Assembly (NCBI RefSeq): GCF_020042345.1
Contig: NZ_CP083387.1
Coordinates: 930,001 to 994,000 of the forward strand
Origin: Arachidicoccus terrestris
GTDB taxonomy: Bacteria; Bacteroidota; Bacteroidia; Chitinophagales; Chitinophagaceae
DNA length: 64,000 bases
Direction: 5' to 3'
The translations under genes and the position numbers were made by a program. Under the pieces are notes generated by a model. The model searched no databases. It was not told the DNA's origin and worked only from the letters and a program-made list of their open reading frames with translations. Shown one piece after another: positions 1 through 9,074 of this stretch (positions are counted from its first letter, which is position 1; every line of letters starts with the position of its first letter).

Positions 1-675
1 AAGATCCGTCAGGGTTATCCGGACCTTCCTGTTCAGATAGGCCAGTTCTCTCAATCTTGCTTCCAGGATATCTTTCTGATAAATCGTTGTCTGGAAAATA
101 GTATTATCGGGCCAGAAGTGGATATAGGTACCGGTCTTTTCAGAGAGGCCCGTTTCCGCAACGGCAGCATCCGGCACTCCCTTATGGTAATCCTGTTCAA
201 AGACCTTGCCTTCTCTTTCGACAACGGCCTTCAAACGGGAGCTCAGTGCATTAACGCAACTCACCCCCACACCGTGCAAGCCACCCGAAACTTTATAAGT
301 GTCCTTATCAAACTTGCCCCCTGCATGAAGTACCGTCATGACGATTTCCAGGGCGCTTTTCTTTTCTTTTGTATTGATGCCCGTGGGGATACCGCGGCCG
401 TTATCCTGTACAGAGATAGAATTATCTTCATGGATCTTTACATCGATGGTATCACAAAATCCGGCCAGCGCTTCATCAATGGAATTGTCCACGACTTCAT
501 AAACCAGATGATGCAATCCTTTTACGCCCACGTCGCCGATATACATGGCGGGTCTTTTTCTCACGGCTTCCAGCCCCTCTAATACCTGAATACTGTCTGC
601 CCCATAGGTTTTTGGTTGATTTCCTTTATCAGCTGCATTTACATTGTCCAAATCCGGCGTATTTTCCTGACTCAT
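1..675 (-). CDS. gyrB: DNA gyrase subunit B, N-terminal part (cut by window start)
   Basis: This is the first 225 codons of GyrB, the ATPase subunit of the type II topoisomerase that introduces negative supercoils. The reading frame runs off the left edge of the window. The GHKL ATPase fold is plain: the N-box segment [11 protein letters not shown] contains the conserved E60, D63 and N64. It is followed by the DNGRGIPTG box and the ATP-lid segment [15 protein letters not shown]. The start is ATG at 675-673 ([10 protein letters not shown]). The motif [19 protein letters not shown] is typical of Bacteroidota GyrB; ParE is the less likely alternative. Confidence 0.95.
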   Translation of the reverse strand, partial: MSQENTPDLDNVNAADKGNQPKTYGADSIQVLEGLEAVRKRPAMYIGDVGVKGLHHLVYEVVDNSIDEALAGFCDTIDVKIHEDNSISVQDNGRGIPTGINTKEKKSALEIVMTVLHAGGKFDKDTYKVSGGLHGVGVSCVNALSSRLKAVVEREGKVFEQDYHKGVPDAAVAETGLSEKTGTYIHFWPDNTIFQTTIYQKDILEARLRELAYLNRKVRITLTDL

Positions 676-911
676 ATGATTGTTTAAAATTACGTTTTAG
701 GCTTTTAAAAAAGTGTAGCGAAGTTACGGTTTTTTAGGGGATTTGCCCCTTTTTAAACCGTGTATTTTAATGAGGGCTGCATGCCTCCGCAAGGCAAAAG
801 CGATCCGCTTTTTTCCTCTTGCAATTAACTGAAAACAAGTGAACAATATATAAAAATTTTAATTTATTTAGCAAAGATGCACATGCGGCATTTAAAATGG
901 CGCATTTACCC

Positions 912-919
912 TATTTTTG
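912..919 (+). promoter_or_regulatory. Bacteroidota -7 element of the ureohydrolase gene
   Basis: TATTTTTG fits the TAnnTTTG -7 consensus of Bacteroidota promoters. It lies 22 bp upstream of the ATG at 942, so transcription would start near 926. This argues against the longer reading frame that opens at 897. No clear -33 TTTG was found. The rest of the 676-941 gap shows nothing else recognisable. Confidence 0.5.
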
Positions 920-941
920 TCTAAAATTTTACGCTTACACA

Positions 942-2087
942 ATGTCATCATTTAACGAACAAACCATTATTGATTTTCTAGAACCCGTACATCTTTTTGA
1001 ACTCTCCCAGGACGAAGGCTTTAAAACCTCCCAGATTGGCTATTATATTACCAGTTATGAAGAAAGCTTCCCGGATTTAACCGATGCCGATCTGATTATT
1101 GTAGGTATCGGAGAATACAGAGGCAAGGGCTTTCCAAACAGGGGTACCCCTTCAGCAGATGTTTTCCGTACAGAATTCTATCAACTCTATCAATGGCATA
1201 AAAATGTCAAAATTGCTGACATCGGTAATATTGTTCTTGGTAAAAATCTTTCTGACTCCTACGCTGCCTTAAAAATTGTTTTATCAGAACTGCTTTTATT
1301 GCAAAATGCGAAAATTCTGATTATCGGCGGCTCCCATGATCTGACGACCGCTCAGTGTGCCGCCTATGGCAAACTGGATCGTACCTTCGATCTTTGCTGT
1401 ATTGATGCTAAAATGGACATGGACACAGATAGTCAGGCGCCTGCTGACAGATTCTTGCTGGATATGTTTACCCAGTCACCGAATTATCTGAACCATTATA
1501 ATCACCTTGGGTTTCAGAGTTACTTTGTACACCCGGAAATGCTGGAAGTCATTGACCGCCTTCGTTTTGATTGTGTACGGGTCGGAAGGGTCAAGGAAAA
1601 AATCGAAGAAGTAGAGCCACCTATCCGGCACTCGGATGCGATCAGCCTGGATATTTCTGCTATTCAAAGCGGACACGCGCCGGCCAATCTGATGACCCCT
1701 AACGGTCTTAACGGGGAAGAAGCCTGTCGTTTAATGCAGTTTGCCGGTATGAGCAGTAAGGTCAGCAGCATCGGCTTCTATGATTATCAGCAACACCTGG
1801 ACAGAAACTTTCAGACGGCCAAACAATTAAGCCATCTGGCCTGGTATCTGGTTGATGGGATCCATCAGGGCAAACAGGAAGCCGATCCCCAGACCCGTCA
1901 GAATTTTAATGAATTTCATCTGGCTTTCGCAGAGATGGAAACCACTTTTTTGCAAAGTAAAAAGACCGGTCGCTGGTGGATGGAACTGCCCGATGGCCAT
2001 TTCCTCCCATGCAGTTATACCGATTATATTCTGGCTACGCAGAATGAAATTCCCGAACGATGGCTCAGGGCTATCGAAAGAAGCTAA
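942..2087 (+). CDS. Arginase/formimidoylglutamase-family protein with degenerate metal site
   Basis: A 381-residue ureohydrolase-fold protein. Bacteroidota homologues are usually annotated as formimidoylglutamase, which hydrolyses N-formimidoyl-glutamate in histidine breakdown. The three metal motifs are recognisable but altered. GGSHDLT keeps the first histidine (H132). IDAKMD keeps D155 and D159 but has lysine (K157) where the canonical DAHxD has a ligand histidine. SLDIS keeps D237 but has serine (S239) for the last aspartate. Four of six canonical ligands therefore remain. The start was set at the ATG at 942 because the upstream frame covers the likely promoter. No hut genes are nearby. 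The fold is secure; the activity is not. Confidence 0.8.
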   Translation: MSSFNEQTIIDFLEPVHLFELSQDEGFKTSQIGYYITSYEESFPDLTDADLIIVGIGEYRGKGFPNRGTPSADVFRTEFYQLYQWHKNVKIADIGNIVLGKNLSDSYAALKIVLSELLLLQNAKILIIGGSHDLTTAQCAAYGKLDRTFDLCCIDAKMDMDTDSQAPADRFLLDMFTQSPNYLNHYNHLGFQSYFVHPEMLEVIDRLRFDCVRVGRVKEKIEEVEPPIRHSDAISLDISAIQSGHAPANLMTPNGLNGEEACRLMQFAGMSSKVSSIGFYDYQQHLDRNFQTAKQLSHLAWYLVDGIHQGKQEADPQTRQNFNEFHLAFAEMETTFLQSKKTGRWWMELPDGHFLPCSYTDYILATQNEIPERWLRAIERS

Positions 2088-2105
2088 AAGATGGCCGGGA
2101 AAAAG

Positions 2106-2167
2106 TAAAATAAAATGGGCTGATTACCGTTTATAGAAAGAACAGGCAGACAGCCCATTTTATTTTA
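2106..2167. terminator. 17-bp perfect hairpin after the ureohydrolase gene
   Basis: The arms at 2106-2122 (TAAAATAAAATGGGCTG) and 2151-2167 are exact reverse complements, separated by a 28-nt loop. The A/T-rich outer part supplies a U-rich tail on either strand. It lies 18 bp after the stop at 2087 and ends just before the next reading frame. Confidence 0.7.
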
Positions 2168-2168
2168 A

Positions 2169-3026
2169 ATGTTTTTAATGATAAAAACCACCCATAACAG
2201 CAACAGACCGGACTGCCAAAAAGAGACATTATCACGAGCAAATACCTATCCGGTGTCTGCTGAAAAAAAACATCTGCTTTTACACAGCGTACGCAGCTAT
2301 CTGAGCCTGACGGTGTGTTTACTGATATTGCTAAGCGCCTGTTCCAAACAACAGTTGGAGGATTATGGCAGTACACTGACTTCCTTTCGCACTTATTTAC
2401 CAACTCAGGCCGGAGATATCAGCTATTATACATTAGATTCTATTGTGGCGGCACCGTTTGGCGTGTCCATGGATACGGTCCGCTACTATGCCAAAGACAG
2501 CGTGGGCATACCGGAGATAACTGACCAGGATACGAGCTATCCTGTTTACAGATATCTAACGGCTGCTTCAATGCCCGGCAGCTGGGCCTACCAGTTGACA
2601 TACCGCCTGGTATTTAACCGGCATACGGCTGCTTTAATTGACCAGCATAACCGCCGTTTCATCATTCTGACCGATCCGGTCCGTCAGGATTATAGCTGGG
2701 AAGGGAACCGCTATTTCAGTTCTGACTTAGATCCGGGTGATTTTTATTACGGCTGGTCCTATACCTATGATCTCAGCACCGGAGATGACCTGTTAACTGT
2801 CCATCAAATAGATCAGACCAACGGTAATTCGGGAGACTTTGACCCCAGCCTTTATCAGGAAAAACTATTTGCCCAGATGCGTTTTAAAAAAAATATCGGC
2901 CTATTCACCCAGGCCGTTTCGCATGTCATCTATCAGGCCAATCAAAACAGCCCCGGCTCCTTTGGTTACTATGAACAGGAGAGTTACGGTATCCGGTTAA
3001 TCAGATTGGATCAGCCGCCCCGTTGA
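2169..3026 (+). CDS. Putative lipoprotein of unknown function
   Basis: The function is not recognised. The product has a hydrophobic segment ending in the lipobox LLSAC, with the modified cysteine at about residue 58, so it is probably anchored in the outer membrane. The mature part (about 230 residues) is rich in Tyr, Asp and Ser and has no visible catalytic motif. An unusually long stretch of about 45 polar residues precedes the hydrophobic core. No later ATG exists, so either the n-region is long or translation begins at a non-ATG codon nearer the signal. The frame opens 2 bp after the terminator hairpin, so its promoter must overlap or follow that hairpin. It converges with the gene ending at 3054. 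Confidence 0.65.
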   Translation: MFLMIKTTHNSNRPDCQKETLSRANTYPVSAEKKHLLLHSVRSYLSLTVCLLILLSACSKQQLEDYGSTLTSFRTYLPTQAGDISYYTLDSIVAAPFGVSMDTVRYYAKDSVGIPEITDQDTSYPVYRYLTAASMPGSWAYQLTYRLVFNRHTAALIDQHNRRFIILTDPVRQDYSWEGNRYFSSDLDPGDFYYGWSYTYDLSTGDDLLTVHQIDQTNGNSGDFDPSLYQEKLFAQMRFKKNIGLFTQAVSHVIYQANQNSPGSFGYYEQESYGIRLIRLDQPPR

Positions 3027-3053
3027 TAAACGAGCGCTGCTGACCTACGCCCC

Positions 3054-6000
3054 TTACAATATCGCCCGTATGCTGGCGCGGCCGATCTGGATAAATTTAG
3101 CATCCCCCGATTTACGCCCTTCATACTGAAAGCTTAATTCCAGGCTGCCCATCAGCCTTTTATTGAGCTCAATCACAAACCGGTAGTTTTTTCCGGGCAA
3201 CAAACCTTCCAGCATATTATAGCTGACCGTACTGGCCTCGTCGCCGTCAAAATCTATATGACTATATTGGAACCTGGCGGTTATACTGGTTTGTTGTACG
3301 GCATTGTATTTACCCTCCATCTGCAGCGTGCTGTTGGTTGCGGACTCTCCGCCATAGACCGGTTGGTTGCTTATTTTCTCATATTCATAACCTCCCATCA
3401 GGCGCCATTTGGTCCGGTTAGTGTATGTCAGCGTGGGATTGGCGCTCATGGAACGTAATGCAAAATTACGGCTGGTGAAAGCTGGTGTGGTCAGGTCATG
3501 GGTCCCGAACTGCTGTTCCCATTGGAAGTTATAGGCCGGTGAGATCTGCCAGCGACCTTTCAGATCCCAGGTAGTCATTTTAGTTGCTTCTGAGCCATAG
3601 GTCAATAACGATTTATTGTAGTTGATCAGCCGGGTAATATCCAATCCCCATTTGCTGCTCATCTGTCCGAAACTGAGTGTATTGCTGAAGATATAATTGA
3701 AGTTGAGCAATGCCGAATCTGCCACACCTGTGGCAAAGGGATTAAAAACCGGCCCGCCGGAAGCAAACTGTTTTTTTGCCGATTGCAATGAAGAACGTAG
3801 CTGCAGTTTACGTAACCAGCCTTTAAAACCGCCAATGGAATCCCCGATAACTCTTCTGGGGCTCAATTGCACGCTATAGTTAAACTGTGTATAATTTGCC
3901 TGGATAAATTCGTTGGTCGGCGTGTAGATCTTTATAAAAGTCGCTTCATCTGAAAAGACGGCCAGCTCAAATTCGTTCAGCTGCTGAATGCCGTCACCGT
4001 TATAATCATTCCAGGTATATTGCCCCTGCCCGGGAGAGACTTCATAAAAGCTGTAATCTCTTTTCTGCTCCTGTCCTGCACCTGTCTCATAAAGCGCATT
4101 GCCCGTCAGAAAACCGCTTTTGCTATGTACATTATAGGCAACCCTACCCAGGAAACTCTTGTCAGGCACGGAACCGCTGGTTAATTTTTCATTATCTAAC
4201 ATCAGTTCCCTATAGGTTGCCTTGACTTTTACCTGTTGATAACGATTCTTAAGTAAACTCAGATCAAAGCTCAGATTACGGCTGTGATCAGACCCCACCA
4301 GGTCTGTTCCCAAGGGCAGCTTATTCTTTCTGGCGGTATAGGTCAGCGCCCAACTATTCATAGAAGCGGGATCTGACCTAAGATAGGCTGTCATGGTTTC
4401 AAAAGCAAAGCTGGTCAGCTGCATGGAATCCGTCCGGTTGTCCTGGATCTGATTATGCTCCGCCTCATATCTCGCGCCCAGTGTAAGGTTATGGAAAGAC
4501 TTGACGGTTTTACTGATCTCTACCTGAGGTTTCCAGTAATAACCGCCGGCTGTAAACAAGTGGATATTCGTATAAGAAAACTGTTCGTTAAAGTTCCAGC
4601 CACTGACACTGGTATAGCGATATCCCAATTCGTGCCTGAACCCCTTATAACCATCCTCTCTGAGATAAGTCTGAAATCCATAATCCAGATCGCCCAGCTT
4701 TTTCTGTGTCAGTAAGAAATGTAAGGTCCCTAGTTTATCCGCGCTGCTTTCCGGAATCAAGTCCAGTCCCCAGCTGCGGGCAAATTCTACCGGCCTTAAA
4801 ATCTCCACCGTCCGGAAACCATCCGTCTGAAACTCATAGCCGGCAGTCGCCTGAAGCGAGTAGGGATTTTCTTTTCGCTTTCCCCGCCAGATAATGTCTT
4901 TATGCGCGGTGATTTTGCCTGCGTAACCTGTATTGTCCCCACCATCCAGTGCGGAAAAAGTATTGATGTCCGTATTACTGGTAGCCAATTCAGTACTTAA
5001 TAAAAAACTGCTGTCCGGATGATAGTCCATTTTTACGGAAAATAATTGCTGCTTTTTAGGCGTTGCCAGAAACTGAGCCGGCTCATAGCTGCCCTGCGGC
5101 TGTCCGTCAACCGGTGCCACCCAGATAAATACCTTTCCATTAGCCGCATTCATTAACGGCACATAATTACCTTTTCCCTGCCCGACCTGGGCAAAATAAA
5201 GCTGGTACCTGGCACTGTCCGGACTGGTCGAATAAACATAAATTGAATCATGACTATTTCCATAGACGGTATCTATTTTTTTATACATGATCTTACTGGT
5301 GGAAAAAGTGTCCTTCTCTGCAAAAGGATAGAAAGCGTTCTGGATGCTGTCACCGATGCCGGCCAAAAAAGACCTTTTGTCGGCATCCAGTGTCTGGTTG
5401 ATGGGCTGTGACTTAGCATCCTGATTATTGTAAGCGGAGACCGTCAGCGTAAACTTATCAGAGAAATCAGTCCTGTTCTGCGCGTAAAGCATGGTGTTCA
5501 GATAATTTCTGTCCGCATACTCAAAACTAACCTGTATCCGACTGTCTCTGGTGATCATGTGTTTGGGCGTGAAAGTGATCTGCGCCTGATTATAGTCAAT
5601 GGTATAATCCTGATCTTCCCCCCGCATAAGCAACGATCCGTCTAAATATACTTTTTCTGTACCGGCAAGCACAACAAAATAAAGTTCATTATTATTGCCT
5701 TGCAGCCGGTAAGGGCCCTGATTGCCTTCTGTAACAGCTAATACATTGCGGGCAAACTTACCTTTGGCAATGGCACCGCTTACCGTGGTGCTGGTTTTCA
5801 CTCTGGAACCCAGCTGTATATCCTGGCGGTAGCTCGCTCCCTGCAATCTTTTATAGAAGTTCAGATAATAAGAGCCCGTGGTTCTCAGATCAATATCACC
5901 GAGATTGATTTCCCAGTTCTTTTTGCTGAACTGCAATAATATCTTATCAAATTCATTGAGTTGCTGAGTAGTACCATCTGGCTGAATCGGAATATTATCA

Positions 6001-6548
6001 TCGGTCAGTGCGGCGCTCAGGTGAATACTGTCCCCGATAAAACCGTTCATTTGCAGGTTAAACTCAGAATTAAACACAGCATTTTGGTTATTACCGATGC
6101 TCATAGACCTCCCGAAACTCCCGTTGTAATCTATTTTACCAAACTTAAACAGCGTATTTTGCTCTGACCGGTATGCTGCTTCCATCTGTGGCCGGACCAC
6201 GGCAGCTCTGGCCGTATCTAATACATATCTGGCCGTTTCTTTTTCCAGAAGAAAAGGAAAGACCCTGTATGTAACGCTGATACTGTCCATGGGAAGCGGA
6301 CGCAGCCAGGTCAATGTTCCCGCAGCTTCATTGATCCGGTAGCTGCCGGGGGGAGCCGCCAGCTGCACGCTGCCCGGTATGATACTAAGACTATCCAGCT
6401 GAATAGGATGATGTCCGGCGAGATTAGCAGTAGCGATAACACTACGACGTAAATTGCTCACGGACTGTGCGTGCGTAACGGCAGGCAGCAGTACGAGCAG
6501 CAACAGTAACACTTGCGAACAAAAAAGTATAATCAGGTGACGGCGCAT
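3054..6548 (-). CDS. Very large secreted, probably outer-membrane protein of unknown function
   Basis: A 1164-residue protein with a clear signal peptide (MRRHLIILF..., cleavage near THAQ). The pattern of short alternating strands rich in Tyr, Asn and Thr suggests outer-membrane localisation or a beta-barrel C-terminal part. The segment around residues 270-350 (VLAGTEKVYLDG, then FEYADRN) resembles a conserved Bacteroidota family that I know only as uncharacterised. Near residue 850 there is a single EF-hand-like loop, DYNGDGIQQLNE, with Asp, Asn, Asp and Glu at calcium-ligand positions. The protein ends in a basic segment, not the usual C-terminal aromatic of a porin. It is much shorter than SprA (about 2400 residues). 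The gene stands alone between convergent and terminated neighbours. Confidence 0.7.
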   Translation of the reverse strand: MRRHLIILFCSQVLLLLLVLLPAVTHAQSVSNLRRSVIATANLAGHHPIQLDSLSIIPGSVQLAAPPGSYRINEAAGTLTWLRPLPMDSISVTYRVFPFLLEKETARYVLDTARAAVVRPQMEAAYRSEQNTLFKFGKIDYNGSFGRSMSIGNNQNAVFNSEFNLQMNGFIGDSIHLSAALTDDNIPIQPDGTTQQLNEFDKILLQFSKKNWEINLGDIDLRTTGSYYLNFYKRLQGASYRQDIQLGSRVKTSTTVSGAIAKGKFARNVLAVTEGNQGPYRLQGNNNELYFVVLAGTEKVYLDGSLLMRGEDQDYTIDYNQAQITFTPKHMITRDSRIQVSFEYADRNYLNTMLYAQNRTDFSDKFTLTVSAYNNQDAKSQPINQTLDADKRSFLAGIGDSIQNAFYPFAEKDTFSTSKIMYKKIDTVYGNSHDSIYVYSTSPDSARYQLYFAQVGQGKGNYVPLMNAANGKVFIWVAPVDGQPQGSYEPAQFLATPKKQQLFSVKMDYHPDSSFLLSTELATSNTDINTFSALDGGDNTGYAGKITAHKDIIWRGKRKENPYSLQATAGYEFQTDGFRTVEILRPVEFARSWGLDLIPESSADKLGTLHFLLTQKKLGDLDYGFQTYLREDGYKGFRHELGYRYTSVSGWNFNEQFSYTNIHLFTAGGYYWKPQVEISKTVKSFHNLTLGARYEAEHNQIQDNRTDSMQLTSFAFETMTAYLRSDPASMNSWALTYTARKNKLPLGTDLVGSDHSRNLSFDLSLLKNRYQQVKVKATYRELMLDNEKLTSGSVPDKSFLGRVAYNVHSKSGFLTGNALYETGAGQEQKRDYSFYEVSPGQGQYTWNDYNGDGIQQLNEFELAVFSDEATFIKIYTPTNEFIQANYTQFNYSVQLSPRRVIGDSIGGFKGWLRKLQLRSSLQSAKKQFASGGPVFNPFATGVADSALLNFNYIFSNTLSFGQMSSKWGLDITRLINYNKSLLTYGSEATKMTTWDLKGRWQISPAYNFQWEQQFGTHDLTTPAFTSRNFALRSMSANPTLTYTNRTKWRLMGGYEYEKISNQPVYGGESATNSTLQMEGKYNAVQQTSITARFQYSHIDFDGDEASTVSYNMLEGLLPGKNYRFVIELNKRLMGSLELSFQYEGRKSGDAKFIQIGRASIRAIL

Positions 6549-6635
6549 GAACGTTTCAATAACGTAAAAAAGCCCTCCTTTATTTAACAGCTAGCCATCT
6601 ATTCTGAAATATCCCTCATTTTTAAAAAAGACAAA

Positions 6636-6678
6636 CCCTTGCGATACGGGCCGGAAGCACCGGTCCGTTTCACAAGGG
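6636..6678 (-). terminator. Terminator of the GlsB-like gene
   Basis: Arms of 19 nt (6636-6654 and 6660-6678) enclose a 5-nt loop with three imperfect pairs. On the minus strand the hairpin is followed by a T-rich run. It lies 25 bp after the stop of the 6703-6969 gene. Confidence 0.75.
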
Positions 6679-6702
6679 CTTTGCCCAATGCAATGAAATG
6701 CG

Positions 6703-6969
6703 TTAGGTTTTAGCAGATTTGCGTTTGATCATGCCATATATCCATAAAAGGATAACGGCGCCAACAATGGCCAGTGCAAAGCTTTTGAAATTCCAGCCGC
6801 CGATTTCGCCCCAGCCTAATACAGCTGATCCGATCCAGCCGCCGACAACACTGCCTAAAATACCGATAATGATGGTCACAATCCAACCTCCGGGATCTTT
6901 ACCCGGATGAAGGGCTTTGGCGATTACTCCCGCAATCAAGCCAAACAAAAGCCATGAAATAATACCCAT
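6703..6969 (-). CDS. GlsB/YeaQ/YmgE-family stress-response membrane protein
   Basis: An 88-residue inner-membrane protein with three hydrophobic segments separated by glycine-rich turns (LIAGVIAKALHPGKDPGGW, then GILGSVVGGWIG). This is the pattern of the transglycosylase-associated (PF04226) family. The length is normal for the family and the C-terminus is basic (IKRKSAKT). Members are often induced by envelope or osmotic stress; the biochemical role is unknown. The gene has its own terminator and is monocistronic. Confidence 0.9.
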   Translation of the reverse strand: MGIISWLLFGLIAGVIAKALHPGKDPGGWIVTIIIGILGSVVGGWIGSAVLGWGEIGGWNFKSFALAIVGAVILLWIYGMIKRKSAKT

Positions 6970-7142
6970 AATTATAAGATTTTGTTATCTACATACCCTT
7001 AAAAACCATACCAATTATAACATTTACAATAGGGTTGTGCAAAACACGTGCTTAAAAAGCCGGGACTATTATCCCCAGCCTTCCACGAACACCAGAGAAA
7101 GAAACAAATATAACAAATTAATAATCAATATATTATATATAC

Positions 7143-7188
7143 ATAAAGCCCGATTGTAGCTGGTTAGTCAGTTACAATCGGGCTTTAT
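7143..7188 (-). terminator. Terminator of the phosphorylase-like gene
   Basis: 18-nt arms (7143-7160 and 7171-7188) are complementary except for one G-U pair and enclose a 10-nt loop. The hairpin lies 60 bp after the stop of the minus-strand gene ending at 7248. The remainder of 6970-7247 is A+T-rich with no gene seen. Confidence 0.75.
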
Positions 7189-7247
7189 TGGCGGGTTTTA
7201 CGACCAGCAGCTATCCTGTTAATAATATTAACAGCAAAAACACGTGA

Positions 7248-8897
7248 TCAGTAAAGAGATTCATAATATTCATGTGTCATTCGATTACTGTCAAACTGAT
7301 AGCGCACATCCCGCATAGCATTTTTCATGATCTGACGCCAGGTGTCATATTCATCATAATAAGTGGGCAATATCTGCCCTTCCAGGATTTCATAGAGTTT
7401 ATTCAGATCATAGCTATCTTGCTCATGTTGCTGCATATGGGTATACGCTACAGGAGGCACGACAAAACCGTTATGGCCATGGTTAATAAATTCGGGAATC
7501 CAGCCATCGTGCGTCGAAAAATTAATAGCGCCGTTCATGGCGGCAGTCATGCCGCTCGTGCCGGAGGCCTCTCTGGGCACCCGGGGGTTATTGAGCCAGA
7601 CATCTGCGGCCTGCTTCAGCCGCTTGCTGAGCGTCAGTTCATATCCCACAAGTACGGCAATATTCTTATATTTTTTACTCTCGTTAACCAGACGGTCAAA
7701 AGTGCCAATGGCCGCGTAATCCATAGGATAGGGCTTACCCGCGAAAATAATCTGTACCGGGTAACGGGTATTTTCTATGAGTTTTAAAAACCTGGCTTCA
7801 TCCTGCAAAAGCAAATCTGCCCTTTTATACCCAGCGAATCTTCTGGCCCATACGATGGTCAGGACTTTGGGGTCAAATATTTTTCCTGTCTGGTCTGCCA
7901 CGATCTCGAAGGCTCTTTTTTTCAGGTATTGTTTACGGTCATCCAGCAACCAGTCTTCTCCCTGATTGAAAAAGCGGTATAGTTGTTTATCTGCCCAATA
8001 TGTCCAGTTTTGTGCATTGGTAATTGAGATGATTTTACAGGTATCCGCGTAATGCCCCCACATTTCGCTGGCCACGCGACCATGTAAGGCAGAAACGCCG
8101 TTGGCCAGCCTCGCATACCTCAGTGCGACCAGAGAATGATCGAATTGATCTCCCTCAATGCCGGTTAACTGCCTGACTTCCTCCAGTGGCAAACCGCAAA
8201 AATAGGACATCTTCTCACAAAGATAAATGCTATGCTTTTCATTGCCCGCCTCCTCCGGCGTATGGGTGGTAAAGACCAGTTTTTCCTTAACGGCCTGCTT
8301 GCTTCCAAGTTTTTGCTGAAGATAAAAGGCAGCCGGCAGCCCGTGGGCTTCATTCAGGTGATAGACTTCAGCGTCATATTCCAGCAAATCCAGCAACTTA
8401 GCCCCCCCTACTCCCAACAGTATATACTGGGCGACCTTGGTCGCCTCATTGGCATCATAGAGCCTGTGGGTAATGGTCTGGCTGACATAATCATTTTCCG
8501 GCAGATCCGTACTGAGTAAAAACAGCGGTGCCGTTTTAAAAACCTCCGGTGCCAGATATAAAACTTTTACCCAGACATCGGCGTCATGTATTTTGATGGT
8601 ATAGCGAATGCCGGTATCTTGCAAAAAACTATAATGTTTCTCTGACCAACCGGCCTGCATGGTCTGATCTGCATTGCGGCTTTGGTCATAATACCCGAAT
8701 TTCCACAGTATGCCGATACCGACCAGGTGTTGGCTGAGTTCATAGGCACTGCGTAGATGTGATCCTGCCAAAAAGCCCAAACCACCGCTATATATTTTCA
8801 GGGGTTGATGAATCGCAAATTCCATGGAGAAATATGCCGCACGTTTACTATACTTTTCACTGATAGGATAAAATGATCCTAATTTAAAATTGCTCAT
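7248..8897 (-). CDS. Alpha-glucan phosphorylase-like protein lacking the PLP lysine
   Basis: A 549-residue GT35-type protein related to the short alpha-glucan phosphorylases. Recognisable parts are AAYFSMEFAIHQPLKIYSGG near residue 20, the substrate region HLNEAHGLPAA and HTPEEAGNEKH, ARRFAGYKRADLL in the C-terminal domain and REASGTSGM near residue 445. In active phosphorylases this last motif continues with the lysine that binds pyridoxal phosphate (GTSGMK or GTGNMK). Here the codon is ACT, giving T451 in GTSGMTAAMNG. The product may be a non-phosphorolytic transferase, a glucan-binding protein or inactive. It is much shorter than classical glycogen phosphorylase (about 800 residues). It is a single gene with no glycogen-synthesis genes nearby. 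Confidence 0.85.
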   Translation of the reverse strand: MSNFKLGSFYPISEKYSKRAAYFSMEFAIHQPLKIYSGGLGFLAGSHLRSAYELSQHLVGIGILWKFGYYDQSRNADQTMQAGWSEKHYSFLQDTGIRYTIKIHDADVWVKVLYLAPEVFKTAPLFLLSTDLPENDYVSQTITHRLYDANEATKVAQYILLGVGGAKLLDLLEYDAEVYHLNEAHGLPAAFYLQQKLGSKQAVKEKLVFTTHTPEEAGNEKHSIYLCEKMSYFCGLPLEEVRQLTGIEGDQFDHSLVALRYARLANGVSALHGRVASEMWGHYADTCKIISITNAQNWTYWADKQLYRFFNQGEDWLLDDRKQYLKKRAFEIVADQTGKIFDPKVLTIVWARRFAGYKRADLLLQDEARFLKLIENTRYPVQIIFAGKPYPMDYAAIGTFDRLVNESKKYKNIAVLVGYELTLSKRLKQAADVWLNNPRVPREASGTSGMTAAMNGAINFSTHDGWIPEFINHGHNGFVVPPVAYTHMQQHEQDSYDLNKLYEILEGQILPTYYDEYDTWRQIMKNAMRDVRYQFDSNRMTHEYYESLY

Positions 8898-9050
8898 GTA
8901 AGTTGAAAAAATACACTTGGGTTGTTAAATATAGCGCCGAAGATAATACAAAATCATCGGCAGTCCCAGGCTATATAAGTTCTATTTATTCACATTTTCC
9001 TGCCGGCTTCACTAACGAGTATTCATAATTATACTATACAAATAAAAAAA

Positions 9051-9069
9051 TTAGGTTAACCAAATTTAA
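9051..9069 (+). promoter_or_regulatory. DtxR/MntR-like operator upstream of the Nramp gene
   Basis: TTAGGTTAACCAAATTTAA matches 15 of 19 positions of the classical DtxR-type box as I know it (TTAGGTTAGCCTAACCTAA). Its core TTnGGTTAACCnAA is a perfect dyad. It sits just upstream of the -7 element and would cover the -33 region. Repression by a metal-sensing DtxR/MntR-family protein is inferred; no such regulator gene lies in the window. Confidence 0.55.
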
Positions 9070-9074
9070 AGCTG

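Noticed and set aside
118-582. Plus-strand 154-residue frame
   Set aside because: It is antisense to the clear GyrB frame and has no family resemblance.
3054-6548. SprA, the type IX translocon protein
   Set aside because: The protein is about half the length of SprA and the resemblance is limited to a general strand-rich, secreted style.
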